Source of the DNA: an uncultured Candidatus Melainabacteria bacterium
Lineage (GTDB): Bacteria > Cyanobacteriota > Vampirovibrionia > Gastranaerophilales > Gastranaerophilaceae
DNA length: 19,119 nt
Direction: 5' to 3'
Assembly (NCBI GenBank): GCA_937898445.1
Contig: CALEJY010000106.1
Coordinates: 1 to 19,119 of the forward strand
The notes below the pieces were generated by a model. That model saw only the letters and a program-made list of their open reading frames with translations, was not told where the DNA came from and did not search any database. This document shows positions 1 to 6,687 of the stretch, piece by piece. Each line of letters opens with the position of its first letter. Within the stretch, counting starts at the first letter, position 1. The position numbers and the translations under genes were made by a program.

Positions 1-360
1 TGACGAACTTAGAAATTCGGGAGAGGGTTCTAAATCAACATTGATAGCCCCTGAAAAACTTTTTAGATAATCATTACAAATATCACCAACATTATCAGAG
101 GTGGCTACGTGCGTAGCACCAAGTTCAGGGTGACGTGTAAATTTCACGTCATTGCAAGCGATAGCATGGCAATCCAGTCTATTTTTCAATTCTTGACTTA
201 ACCCTCTCTCGTGGTTGTAATTCACTTCGTTCAAACATCCACACTCTCTCCCTAGGAGAGAGAATATTTTCTCGTAACCAACTTCGCCTCTATGCATCTT
301 TGCATCTAGGCATCGCATCAAAATAGCACCAAAACTATTGATATGAGAGGCTAAGCGATT
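1..360. repeat. Hairpin-rich, repeat-like intergenic region
   Basis: This stretch has no confident gene and looks richer in G+C than the genes around it. It carries several short inverted repeats: GCTACG/CGTAGC at 104-117 with a 2-nt loop, TGACGTG/CACGTCA at 131-151 with a 7-nt loop, and CTCTCTCC/GGAGAGAG at 244-262 with a 3-nt loop. Four copies of GCATC lie at 294-298, 302-306, 310-314 and 315-319. The mixture of small palindromes and the peptide-like signature in the minus-strand translation fit a mosaic of dispersed intergenic repeats (REP-like). This is inference: a single copy cannot show that it is repeated in the genome. Confidence 0.4.
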
Positions 361-361
361 G

Positions 362-371
362 CCCCCCCCCC
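362..371. repeat. Ten-base homopolymer tract, (C)10 on plus, (G)10 on minus
   Basis: Ten uninterrupted C residues stand out in an AT-rich window and lie about 20 bases inside the minus-strand reading frame that starts at 392. Runs of G/C of this length slip readily during replication and are the classic substrate for on/off phase variation in bacteria such as Campylobacter and Neisseria. They are also a common site of sequencing indels. A change of +1 or -2 bases would open the downstream frame. Confidence 0.85.
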
Positions 372-411
372 GATGAGCATTAATTCTTTCATTTTACCTC
401 CTTATTTTTTA

Positions 412-759
412 TTAAAACGGTTTCGTTTGGTTTAATTTTAATCTCAAATCTCTAAATCTTGAAATATCTTCCTGAGTTCTGCCTGATTCTTGGAAAACTG
501 CCTGAGTTGACGGGTGAACCATCAAAACATAATCCATGTGGATTTCTAAGAAATTGTATTTTCTAGGAGATTGATTTGTATTTCTAGGATAAATTTCAGC
601 ATTTGTTACCGCCAAAAATCTGCGTTCTCTGTCGTTCAACAAATCAGTAAGTTCACGGTTTGTGTTTGTATATTTTGAAACATGCACAATCCCTTTAATG
701 TCGTGATCTGCGGTTAAAATACTTACTTCTATTGGTACTGTATCAATGTTTTTTGCCAT
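412..759 (-). CDS. Hypothetical protein, possibly DUF6812-like, 115 aa
   Basis: A small soluble protein without signal peptide or membrane segment. The first half reads as beta strands: VPIEVSILTADHDIKGIVHV, then a segment with ELTDLLND and RRFLAVTNAEI. This order (ligand-like strand, 'L-x-D-L-L-N', then 'F-x-A-V-T-N-A-E-I') resembles the DUF6812 pattern as I remember it; the function of that family is not known to me. The tail (residues 85-115) is charged and probably helical. Start: GAGG eight bases before the ATG at 759. It follows yitT by 67 bases and has its own convincing promoter at 794-822, so it can be expressed apart from the lysA-cdaA-yitT genes. The putative G-tract locus starts only 20 bases after its stop. 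That it is a gene is likely; the family name is tentative. Confidence 0.7.
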   Translation of the reverse strand: MAKNIDTVPIEVSILTADHDIKGIVHVSKYTNTNRELTDLLNDRERRFLAVTNAEIYPRNTNQSPRKYNFLEIHMDYVLMVHPSTQAVFQESGRTQEDISRFRDLRLKLNQTKPF

Positions 760-793
760 TTCTTTATCCTCTTGTCAATATTATTATTTTTAT

Positions 794-822
794 ATAATAC
801 TATATTTTGTCAAAATTGTCTA
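794..822 (-). promoter_or_regulatory. Sigma70-type promoter for the 115-aa gene
   Basis: On the minus strand TAGACA (-35, 817-822) and TATTAT (-10, 794-799) are separated by exactly 17 bases; each matches the consensus at 5 of 6 positions. Transcription would start near 787, giving a leader of about 28 bases before the ATG at 759. The region also holds three exact TTGACA hexamers (773-778, 808-813, 835-840), one overlapping the end of yitT and one between -35 and -10. They could be extra -35 elements or operator half-sites. Confidence 0.6.
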
Positions 823-826
823 TTTG

Positions 827-1702
827 TTAAATTTTGTCAATACTACCTTTAGTTCTTCCGCCATAAGCCTCGTGAACATCAACCACAGAGATAAAAGCTG
901 ACGGGTCGATTTTCTTTATAACTTCTTTCATTTTTGCCATTTCTAACCTTGAAACAACGCAATAAATAATAGTCTTTTGTGCGCCGGAATAAGCTCCGAC
1001 ACCGTTTATATAAGTAACTCCCAAATCCAATTTTTCCAACAATTCATCACCGATTTCGTAGGCCTTGTCACTGATTACTCTAATTGATTTTGCAGAGTTC
1101 AAACCTTCTAAAACAATATCAATAACTCTAAACGCAATAAAATATGTCAAAACCGCATACATAGCTCTGTTCCAACCAAAAACAAGTCCTGATGCACCAT
1201 AAATAAATACGTTAAATGTCATAATCCATTCGCCAACCGAAAACCCGAATTTCTTTGACAAAACCAAAGACATAATTTCCGTACCGTCAAGTGAACCTTC
1301 GTTTTTCAAAACAAGTCCAACTCCGGTCCCAAGAATAATTCCGCCGAACACAGTCGACAACAACAAATCATGACTTGTCGGATGATTGTACATTCCAAAA
1401 AGGTTCAAGAACAAAGACAACATCCCAATTGCATAAAATGTCTGAATTACAAACTTTTTACCGATTTTGTTGAACGCAAGCAAGAAAAACGGAATGTTAA
1501 TCAAGAAAATCAACAAACCTAAATTAATTTTCGTCAAATAGCTTGTAATAATTGAAATACCTACAATTCCGCCATCAATAATATTGTTCGGAACAAGAAA
1601 AACTTCTAACGCAAAAGCCGCAATAAAAGGTCCTAAAGTAAGAAAAAACATCTTATTTAGAATTGATAACAGTAATTCTTTTTTGCCAACTTTTTCTGTC
1701 AT
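827..1702 (-). CDS. YitT family membrane protein with DUF2179 domain
   Basis: The 291-aa product has an N-terminal membrane domain of about five or six hydrophobic segments (near residues 17-35, 41-55, 60-79, 85-103, 113-132 and 155-175). A soluble C-terminal DUF2179 domain follows (about 228-285), with the familiar order GVT, GxGxYSG and Dp-x-AFIxVxDVxE. Conserved family loops are visible: VPNNIIDGGIVGIS (37-50) and KNEGSLDGTEI (133-143). YitT proteins are widespread inner-membrane proteins of unsettled role, some annotated as transporters. The length is normal. Its ATG shares one base with the cdaA stop (TAATG), so translation is probably coupled to cdaA. In Firmicutes cdaA is usually followed by cdaR (YbbR domain); that gene is absent here and YitT holds its place. 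Family assignment is secure; any link to c-di-AMP rests only on context. Confidence 0.9.
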   Translation of the reverse strand: MTEKVGKKELLLSILNKMFFLTLGPFIAAFALEVFLVPNNIIDGGIVGISIITSYLTKINLGLLIFLINIPFFLLAFNKIGKKFVIQTFYAIGMLSLFLNLFGMYNHPTSHDLLLSTVFGGIILGTGVGLVLKNEGSLDGTEIMSLVLSKKFGFSVGEWIMTFNVFIYGASGLVFGWNRAMYAVLTYFIAFRVIDIVLEGLNSAKSIRVISDKAYEIGDELLEKLDLGVTYINGVGAYSGAQKTIIYCVVSRLEMAKMKEVIKKIDPSAFISVVDVHEAYGGRTKGSIDKI

Positions 1703-2595
1703 TACTCATCCTTACCAGTTCTTTTAATTGTCATAAAATTATTTATCTTGAAAATCGTTTTCTTGTCTTCTTCGACTTCTTCTTTATAACCAAGAATTTT
1801 TTCCAAATCAGCTTTCAAGGTAATCAAATCTTCATATTTTTTCAAAGAACCGTCAACCGCAATTGAAACATCACCTGTTTCTTCTGATACAACCAAGCAA
1901 GCCGCATCACTAACCTCAGTCATCCCGATAGCTGCTCTATGACGAGTTCCATATTTCCAACTAAGTTTTGGATCTTCAGTCAACGGCAACAAAACCCCCG
2001 CAGAAATTATCTTATCACCGTTAATAACAACCGCACCATCATGCAACGGAGTGTTTGGGTGGAAAATAGTCAACAAAAGCTCTGTTGACAAATCCGCATT
2101 CAATTTTGTGCCGACATCACTGTATGTGTTTCTCAAATCACTCTGAAACACAATCAATGCGCCTGTATGTGATTTAGATAAATATTTTGCGCTTTCAACC
2201 AATTCTTTTACAACATCGATCTTTTGTTCTGCTTTGTTATTTTGGTTAAATATTTTTGTTACAAAATCAACTTGACCTAAAAAGCCCAAAAAGCGTCTTA
2301 ATTCAGGTTGAAATATTACGATTAAACTCAATGAAACAAGAGTTACGATAGATTTCAAAAACATACCGATGATTTTCAAATCAACTCTCATCATAATTTC
2401 GCTCACTGCCCAAGCGCAAACCAAGATTAACAAGCCTTTTACAAACTTTTCAGAAGATGTGTTTTTGATAAATTTTCTATACAAAAACAACAAAAGACCT
2501 GCCAAAAAGACTATCTGAATAAAATCAGACCAATTAAAAGTCATTTCTAATGTTGAAATATATTTGAGTATGTATGTAAAAATATCGTTAATCAT
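1702..2595 (-). CDS. cdaA: Diadenylate cyclase CdaA (DisA_N domain)
   Basis: The enzyme condenses two ATP molecules into the second messenger c-di-AMP at the cytoplasmic face of the inner membrane. Hydrophobic N-terminal segments lie at about residues 24-40, 52-68 and 76-96, the expected three-helix CdaA anchor. The DAC catalytic domain carries both hallmark motifs: DGA at 186-188 (PLHDGAVVI) and RHR at 218-220 (GTRHRAAIG). The C-terminal tail of about 30 residues is charged (EEVEEDKK). The 297-aa length is close to typical CdaA (about 270-280). Its ATG overlaps the last eight bases of lysA, suggesting coupled translation. c-di-AMP usually controls potassium and osmolyte transport and cell-wall homeostasis. 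The usual partners cdaR and glmM do not adjoin it. Identification is secure; its physiological role here is inferred. Confidence 0.95.
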   Translation of the reverse strand: MINDIFTYILKYISTLEMTFNWSDFIQIVFLAGLLLFLYRKFIKNTSSEKFVKGLLILVCAWAVSEIMMRVDLKIIGMFLKSIVTLVSLSLIVIFQPELRRFLGFLGQVDFVTKIFNQNNKAEQKIDVVKELVESAKYLSKSHTGALIVFQSDLRNTYSDVGTKLNADLSTELLLTIFHPNTPLHDGAVVINGDKIISAGVLLPLTEDPKLSWKYGTRHRAAIGMTEVSDAACLVVSEETGDVSIAVDGSLKKYEDLITLKADLEKILGYKEEVEEDKKTIFKINNFMTIKRTGKDE

Positions 2596-3919
2596 TTTTC
2601 AACCTGTCAGGGATTATGTCGTGAGCAATCAAATCTTTCAAACTCTCTCTCTTTACTATAATATCAGATTGAGAATTATTTACAAGTACCATAGCCGGTT
2701 TTTGAACTCTGTTATAATTTGAAGCCATAGAATAGTTGTAAGCGCCTGTGTTGTAGACACATAAGATATCGCCTTCTTCTATTTCAGGGAGCTTAATATT
2801 TTTTATCAAAATATCGCCTGATTCGCAAAATCTACCGGCAATCGTAACTGTTTGAGCAAGTTCATAATCCGGTTTGTTTGCGATTTGCGCATCATATTCA
2901 GCCTGATACATAGAAGGTCTTGCGTTATCTGCCATTCCGCCATCTACTGCAAAATATGTTTTACCTTTCGGTACTTGTTTTGAACTGCCTAATGTGTACA
3001 AAGTCACACCAGACGTAGAAATTATACTTCTTCCGGGTTCAATAAATAGAGCCGGAGCATCAATTTTGTATTTTTCAATACATTCATACAATCTTTTAAT
3101 AACAATTTCAGCGATTTCATAAGTTGAAGGAGGGCAATCTGCTTCCACATATTTTACGCCTAAACCTCCGCCGATATTGATTTCATCCAGTTTTAAGCCA
3201 AATTTTTCATCTAATCTTGCGATTTCTTTTACCAAAATTTCAATTTCGTCACCATAAATAGATGTTTCAAAAATTTGAGACCCAATATGAGCGTGAAGCC
3301 CATGAAGCTTCAAGTTTTTATAATCATTTACAATCAATTCAACCGCATCATCAATTTGAGTTAAATCAAACCCGAATTTTGAATCCAAGTGTCCGGTTTG
3401 AATGTATTCGTGCGTATGGCACTCAATTCCCGGAGTAATTCTCAACAAAATATCAACAACTTTTTTATTAGATTTAGCAATTTCATTCAACAAAGACAAT
3501 TCAAAGAAATTATCAACAGAAATTCTGCCAACACCTAATTCAATAGCAAGAGAAAGTTCGTCATAAGACTTGTTATTACCGTTAAACAAAACTTTTGACA
3601 TATTGGCACCGGATTTATATACAGTAAAAATTTCTCCTGCAGATACAACATCAAACCCAAAACCTTCACTCGCAATCAATGCAGAAGAAGCACTGGAGCA
3701 AAGAGCTTTTGAAGCATACATCATATTGACTTTCGGATAGCCTTTAAAAGCATCTTTATAATCTCTACAAATCTTTCTAATTGTAGCTTCATCAAGAACA
3801 TACAAAGGAGTGCCGTATTCTTCGGCTAATTTAACCAAATCACAACCGCCAATTTCGATATTTCCGGCATCATTTATTTTAGTTGTTATGGGTTTTAAAG
3901 ACTGATTTGTGCTATCCAT
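2588..3919 (-). CDS. lysA: Diaminopimelate decarboxylase
   Basis: A PLP-dependent fold III decarboxylase that converts meso-diaminopimelate to L-lysine and CO2, the last step of lysine synthesis. Visible motifs: the PLP lysine K71 in MMYASKALCS, HIGSQI, the phosphate-binding GGGLGVKY, EPGRSI, and the active-site cysteine in CESGDIL, followed by GAYNYSMASNYN near the C terminus. At 443 aa it is a little longer than the usual 415-430 because of a short N-terminal extension. The ATG at 3919 is set by GAAGGAG eight bases upstream. It lies 48 bases after the prenyltransferase gene and overlaps cdaA by 8 bases. meso-DAP is also the peptidoglycan cross-link residue, so LysA draws on the same pool as the wall. 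Confidence 0.96.
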   Translation of the reverse strand: MDSTNQSLKPITTKINDAGNIEIGGCDLVKLAEEYGTPLYVLDEATIRKICRDYKDAFKGYPKVNMMYASKALCSSASSALIASEGFGFDVVSAGEIFTVYKSGANMSKVLFNGNNKSYDELSLAIELGVGRISVDNFFELSLLNEIAKSNKKVVDILLRITPGIECHTHEYIQTGHLDSKFGFDLTQIDDAVELIVNDYKNLKLHGLHAHIGSQIFETSIYGDEIEILVKEIARLDEKFGLKLDEINIGGGLGVKYVEADCPPSTYEIAEIVIKRLYECIEKYKIDAPALFIEPGRSIISTSGVTLYTLGSSKQVPKGKTYFAVDGGMADNARPSMYQAEYDAQIANKPDYELAQTVTIAGRFCESGDILIKNIKLPEIEEGDILCVYNTGAYNYSMASNYNRVQKPAMVLVNNSQSDIIVKRESLKDLIAHDIIPDRLKND

Positions 3920-3967
3920 TTGTACTCCTTCTTCTTATATATCAAGGATAACACAATTTTATAAAAA

Positions 3968-4840
3968 TTAAAATAGTAAGAATAATGTAATTAACAAAGA
4001 ATAATAAACCATCAAATTCCTTGCTTGCAACAGTCTAAAATAAAATTCGTTCACCTCTCCGCCACAGGTATAAGTTTTCAAAGAATTATACATTCTAAAA
4101 ACTAACGGGATTAATACAAACGTTATCAACAAACAATATTTTTTTGTCATTATCGCCAAAAGTATAGTAAACAAATACCCCAACCCATAAACCACAAAAA
4201 CTCCCTTCTGCGCAAGAGATTTATTTCCAATTCGACAAGCAATAGTTTTTTTATGCGCACACATATCGCCTTCATAATCCAACAATGTATGAACATACAT
4301 CAAGCCAATCGTAAACATTACAACCGCTAAAGACATCACAAAAACATTTAACGAAAAATGTTTTGTCATAACAAAATAAGTTCCCTCAAATAACAACGGG
4401 CCAAACGCAATTCCAACCGCAATTTCACTCAAACCTCTTTGAGAGAGTTTTGCATAAATTAATGCGATAATCCCACCAATTATAGCTAATCCAATTACCG
4501 GAAAACCGCATCGCAAAAAAAGCAAAAAGCCACAAACCGTCGCAATTGACAAATAAGTTATCACAACTTGCAAAACGTTCTGCAACGTAGCTTTTCCCTC
4601 TTTTATATAAGCACACTTACACTTTTGAGAATTTTCAGGCAGTGATTTATAATCCACATAATCATCAAACAAATTTGTTGCCAAATGCGCACACGCAATC
4701 CCAACCAAAGCAATTACACCATTCAAGATATTTCCGTCGTGTTTTATCGCATAAGTAAAAACCACAAGCCATGACAAAACCGTCATTGGAAGTGAAAATA
4801 TACGGGAATTTTTTAACCAAAACCAAATTTTATTTATCAT
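3968..4840 (-). CDS. UbiA superfamily prenyltransferase, MenA-like
   Basis: An integral membrane prenyltransferase with about eight or nine hydrophobic segments over 290 residues. The two Mg-diphosphate motifs are present: NLFDDYVDYKS (56-66; D59, D60, D63) and LLDYEGDMCAHKKT (187-199; D188, D192, K197). Between them RGLSEIAVGIAFGPLLFEGT matches the MenA signature (GLGE, FG-x-x-x-x-x-GT), which points to 1,4-dihydroxy-2-naphthoate prenyltransferase, the step that attaches the isoprenoid tail of menaquinone. No other men gene is in the window. Gut Melainabacteria are generally reported to lack respiratory chains, so another aromatic acceptor is possible. Start at 4840 overlaps the stop of the 72-aa gene (ATGA), implying coupled translation. 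The superfamily is certain; the substrate is not. Confidence 0.88.
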   Translation of the reverse strand: MINKIWFWLKNSRIFSLPMTVLSWLVVFTYAIKHDGNILNGVIALVGIACAHLATNLFDDYVDYKSLPENSQKCKCAYIKEGKATLQNVLQVVITYLSIATVCGFLLFLRCGFPVIGLAIIGGIIALIYAKLSQRGLSEIAVGIAFGPLLFEGTYFVMTKHFSLNVFVMSLAVVMFTIGLMYVHTLLDYEGDMCAHKKTIACRIGNKSLAQKGVFVVYGLGYLFTILLAIMTKKYCLLITFVLIPLVFRMYNSLKTYTCGGEVNEFYFRLLQARNLMVYYSLLITLFLLF

Positions 4841-5055
4841 AAAAGCAAGTTTTCCACACCTTTGACCGCTTCATAACTTGCGCCTGCCTCAAGCATTTCT
4901 TCTGCTGACAAGCCAAATAACGTAATCAAAGAATATGCCTCCTTCACAGATGAATTTAGCATATCAACCGCCATTTCAATAGCGTCTTGTCGGCTAAGAT
5001 TGGTAAACTGTTGGTTTTTACCCTTATAGATAATTCTTTTTTTCGACTTACCCAA
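4837..5055 (-). CDS. Hypothetical small protein, 72 aa, TTG start
   Basis: A small protein I do not recognise. It opens with a basic stretch (GKSKKRIIYKGKN) and continues with amphipathic helices (DAIEMAVDMLNSSVKEAYSL, then SAEEMLEAGASYEAVKGVENLL). There is no membrane segment and no cysteine. The start is TTG at 5055, one base after the kinase stop, with GGGGGT eight bases upstream inside the kinase gene; no suitable ATG exists upstream in frame. Its stop overlaps the ATG of the prenyltransferase (ATGA). Tight packing on both sides and an open frame that exactly fills the gap support a real gene. A role as helical adaptor or regulator is only a guess. Confidence 0.65.
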   Translation of the reverse strand: MGKSKKRIIYKGKNQQFTNLSRQDAIEMAVDMLNSSVKEAYSLITLFGLSAEEMLEAGASYEAVKGVENLLL

Positions 5056-5056
5056 C

Positions 5057-5923
5057 CTATTTTACCCCCATAGCCAATAATGCAGCTCCAATCATTCCGG
5101 AATAATTACCGGCAGAAGCTTTTACGACTTTGAACGGTTGAGTAACAATTTGAGAATTTGCCTCTTTTTCAAGATATTCAATATCAACAAATTCAGCCAT
5201 AGAACCTGATAACACAACAACATCCGGATCAAAAAGATTTGCTAACCCGATTATGCCTTCCAAAATATCGTTTTGCCATACATCAAAAATCTTTTTCATT
5301 ATCGGTCTATCAATATGTTCAATAACATCATAAGTTGTAATTTCTTTATCACCGGAAATTTCTTCGGCAGTTTTTTTCAAACCAGTACCTGATGCGTAAG
5401 CTTCAAAGCAATCCCAACTTCCGCAAGTACATTTTCTGTGTTTGTCAGTACGCATTTTAAAGTGCATTTCGCCTGCCGCACCGCTTTTTCCTTTATACAA
5501 TTTACCGTCAATAATTATTCCGCCACCAACACCGGTTCCGAGTGTAATCATAACAGAATATGGCATATTTTTAGATGAACCGATAATATATTCTGCCCAC
5601 GCAGCACAATTTGCGTCATTTTCAACAAAAACCGGCTTTTTACTTAATGATTTAAAATCCATTGTAGGATATTCTTTGGCAATATTTCCAGTAGAACCTA
5701 AAATACCGTCATTAGTTTTGTTTACAGCCCCACAAGTTGAAAAAGCAATAACATCAACTTCTTTGTCGTGTTTTTCAATAATTTCTTTAAAAATAGCTTG
5801 AATTTCAGCGAAAGTCTTTGGAGTATGATGTTTTTCTATTTCAGAAAGAATTTCTCCTTTTTCATTAATAATAGCACTATAAATCTTTGTACCACCTACA
5901 TCAATACCTAAAGCTTTTCGCAT
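5057..5923 (-). CDS. ROK family sugar kinase
   Basis: A cytoplasmic ATP-dependent sugar kinase of 288 aa. Visible: phosphate-binding IDVGGTK (7-13), the catalytic END motif (101-103, D103 as base), GTGVGGG (129-135), and the ROK zinc site formed by GEMH (H154) and CTCGSWDC (C165, C167, C172). ROK members phosphorylate glucose, ManNAc, GlcNAc, allose or fructose. With nanE directly upstream the most likely substrate is N-acetylmannosamine (NanK role), but glucokinase cannot be excluded. The frame is open upstream to 6067, yet the ATG at 5923 is preferred: AAGGAAAGG lies just before it and the family N terminus begins here. A start at 6067 would add 48 residues with no ROK similarity and overlap nanE. 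The next gene starts two bases after the stop. Confidence 0.92.
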   Translation of the reverse strand: MRKALGIDVGGTKIYSAIINEKGEILSEIEKHHTPKTFAEIQAIFKEIIEKHDKEVDVIAFSTCGAVNKTNDGILGSTGNIAKEYPTMDFKSLSKKPVFVENDANCAAWAEYIIGSSKNMPYSVMITLGTGVGGGIIIDGKLYKGKSGAAGEMHFKMRTDKHRKCTCGSWDCFEAYASGTGLKKTAEEISGDKEITTYDVIEHIDRPIMKKIFDVWQNDILEGIIGLANLFDPDVVVLSGSMAEFVDIEYLEKEANSQIVTQPFKVVKASAGNYSGMIGAALLAMGVK

Positions 5924-5965
5924 ATCAAAACCTTTCCTTATTATCTTAAAAACTTTCCGACTTTC

Positions 5966-5987
5966 CGGTCGTCTAAACTTTCGACCG
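5966..5987. other. Inverted repeat between nanE and the ROK kinase
   Basis: CGGTCG (5966-5971) and CGACCG (5982-5987) form a 6-bp GC-rich stem with a 10-nt loop in the 74-base gap. Three GAAAGT copies surround it on the minus strand, and a run of five T follows about a dozen bases after the stem. This could be a weak attenuator or processing site that lowers kinase expression relative to nanE; the T run is too far away for a standard terminator. Confidence 0.35.
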
Positions 5988-5997
5988 ATTGGCTCAA

Positions 5998-6681
5998 TTA
6001 ACCTCTTTGTACAAATCTTTTTGTAATCAATTGAGGGCGTGTAATTGCAGAACCGATTACAACACAATGCGCACCAAGTTCAAACGCTTTTGTAACTTCT
6101 TCCGGCTGCCAAATTCTACCTTCCAAAACAACAGGCAAATTTGTATTTTTAACCAACTGTTCCAAAAGTTCAAAATCAGGTCCATCCCCTCTATTCTGAG
6201 AGAATTGAGTATATCCTGATAAAGTTGTAGACAAGATATTTGCGCCTAATTTTGCAGCATTCAAACCTTCTTCCAAAGTCGAAATATCAGCCATTGAAAC
6301 TCTGTTATTAATTCTCACATATTTAATCAAGTCTTCTAATTTTGCACCATTTGGGCGTTCTCTCATAGTTCCGTCAAATGCGATTACATCTGCGCCAGCC
6401 TCAACAAGTTCAATAACCTCTTTTGTTGTCGGGGTTATATAAACAATTTCCTTGTAATTTGCAGGAATTACATTAGGCTTTGTTAAAGCGATAACGGGGA
6501 TATCAAACAACTTTTTAGCATTTCTTACATCCCTTGCTCCTGCAACTCTCAACGCACCTGCACCGCCTTTTACAACGGATTTCATCATTGCGTTAATACA
6601 ATCTTCTTGATACAAAGGTTCCGCAGGCATTGCCTGAACAGAAACCACAACTTTTCCTTCTAAACGATTAATTATATTCAT
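5998..6681 (-). CDS. nanE: N-acylglucosamine-6-phosphate 2-epimerase (NanE)
   Basis: A TIM-barrel epimerase that interconverts ManNAc-6-phosphate and GlcNAc-6-phosphate in sialic acid and amino-sugar catabolism. Family features in order: GKVVVSVQAMPAEPLY at the N terminus (phosphate and substrate strand), GGAGALRVAG, IALTKPN, GADVIAFDGTMRERP (where families keep a catalytic region), ADISTLEEGLNA, ANILSTTLSGYT, LPVVLEGRI and CVVIGSAITRPQLIT. Length 227 aa is standard. The frame also allows ATG at 6696 (adds MYNNC), but 6681 fits the family start better. Neither has a Shine-Dalgarno; a TATAAT lies six bases upstream of 6681, so a leaderless message is plausible. First gene of the minus-strand block; the adjoining ROK kinase would provide ManNAc-6-phosphate. 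No sialate lyase gene (nanA) is in the window. Confidence 0.95.
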   Translation of the reverse strand: MNIINRLEGKVVVSVQAMPAEPLYQEDCINAMMKSVVKGGAGALRVAGARDVRNAKKLFDIPVIALTKPNVIPANYKEIVYITPTTKEVIELVEAGADVIAFDGTMRERPNGAKLEDLIKYVRINNRVSMADISTLEEGLNAAKLGANILSTTLSGYTQFSQNRGDGPDFELLEQLVKNTNLPVVLEGRIWQPEEVTKAFELGAHCVVIGSAITRPQLITKRFVQRG

Positions 6682-6687
6682 ACAATT

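Larger units (their letters stand above)
1..392 (-). pseudogene. Possible out-of-frame or phase-variable open frame behind a strong RBS (partial)
   Basis: An ATG at 392 follows a TAAGGAGGT Shine-Dalgarno (396-404) four bases upstream, directly after the 115-aa gene. As sequenced, translation gives only MKELMLIGGGAIA and stops at 351-353, because a run of ten G (362-371) puts the downstream frame out of register. With eleven G (or eight) the frame would be open from 392 to the window edge, about 130 codons; it also contains an in-frame ATG at 318 without an RBS. The readthrough translation has no domain I recognise. Part of it (around 115-175, reading CHAIACND then RHPEL) resembles the spurious peptides often predicted over dispersed intergenic repeats. 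So this may be a phase-variable gene, a homopolymer sequencing error, or a non-coding repeat that happens to be open. I cannot decide between these from sequence alone. Confidence 0.3.

Noticed and set aside
244..262. Perfect 8-bp stem-loop as a rho-independent terminator
   Set aside because: No T run follows on either strand (only TATTTT some bases later on plus), so it was treated as part of the repeat-like region.
1..411. Insertion sequence or integrase remnant
   Set aside because: No transposase or recombinase motif in any frame, and no terminal repeats or target duplication visible within the window.
5442..5801. 119-codon open frame on the plus strand
   Set aside because: Antisense to the ROK kinase, whose motifs are intact in the other strand; no RBS or promoter seen.
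5924..6067. Longer N terminus for the ROK kinase starting at 6067
   Set aside because: The extra 48 residues overlap nanE, carry no family similarity, and the ATG at 5923 has a good RBS and the standard ROK start.
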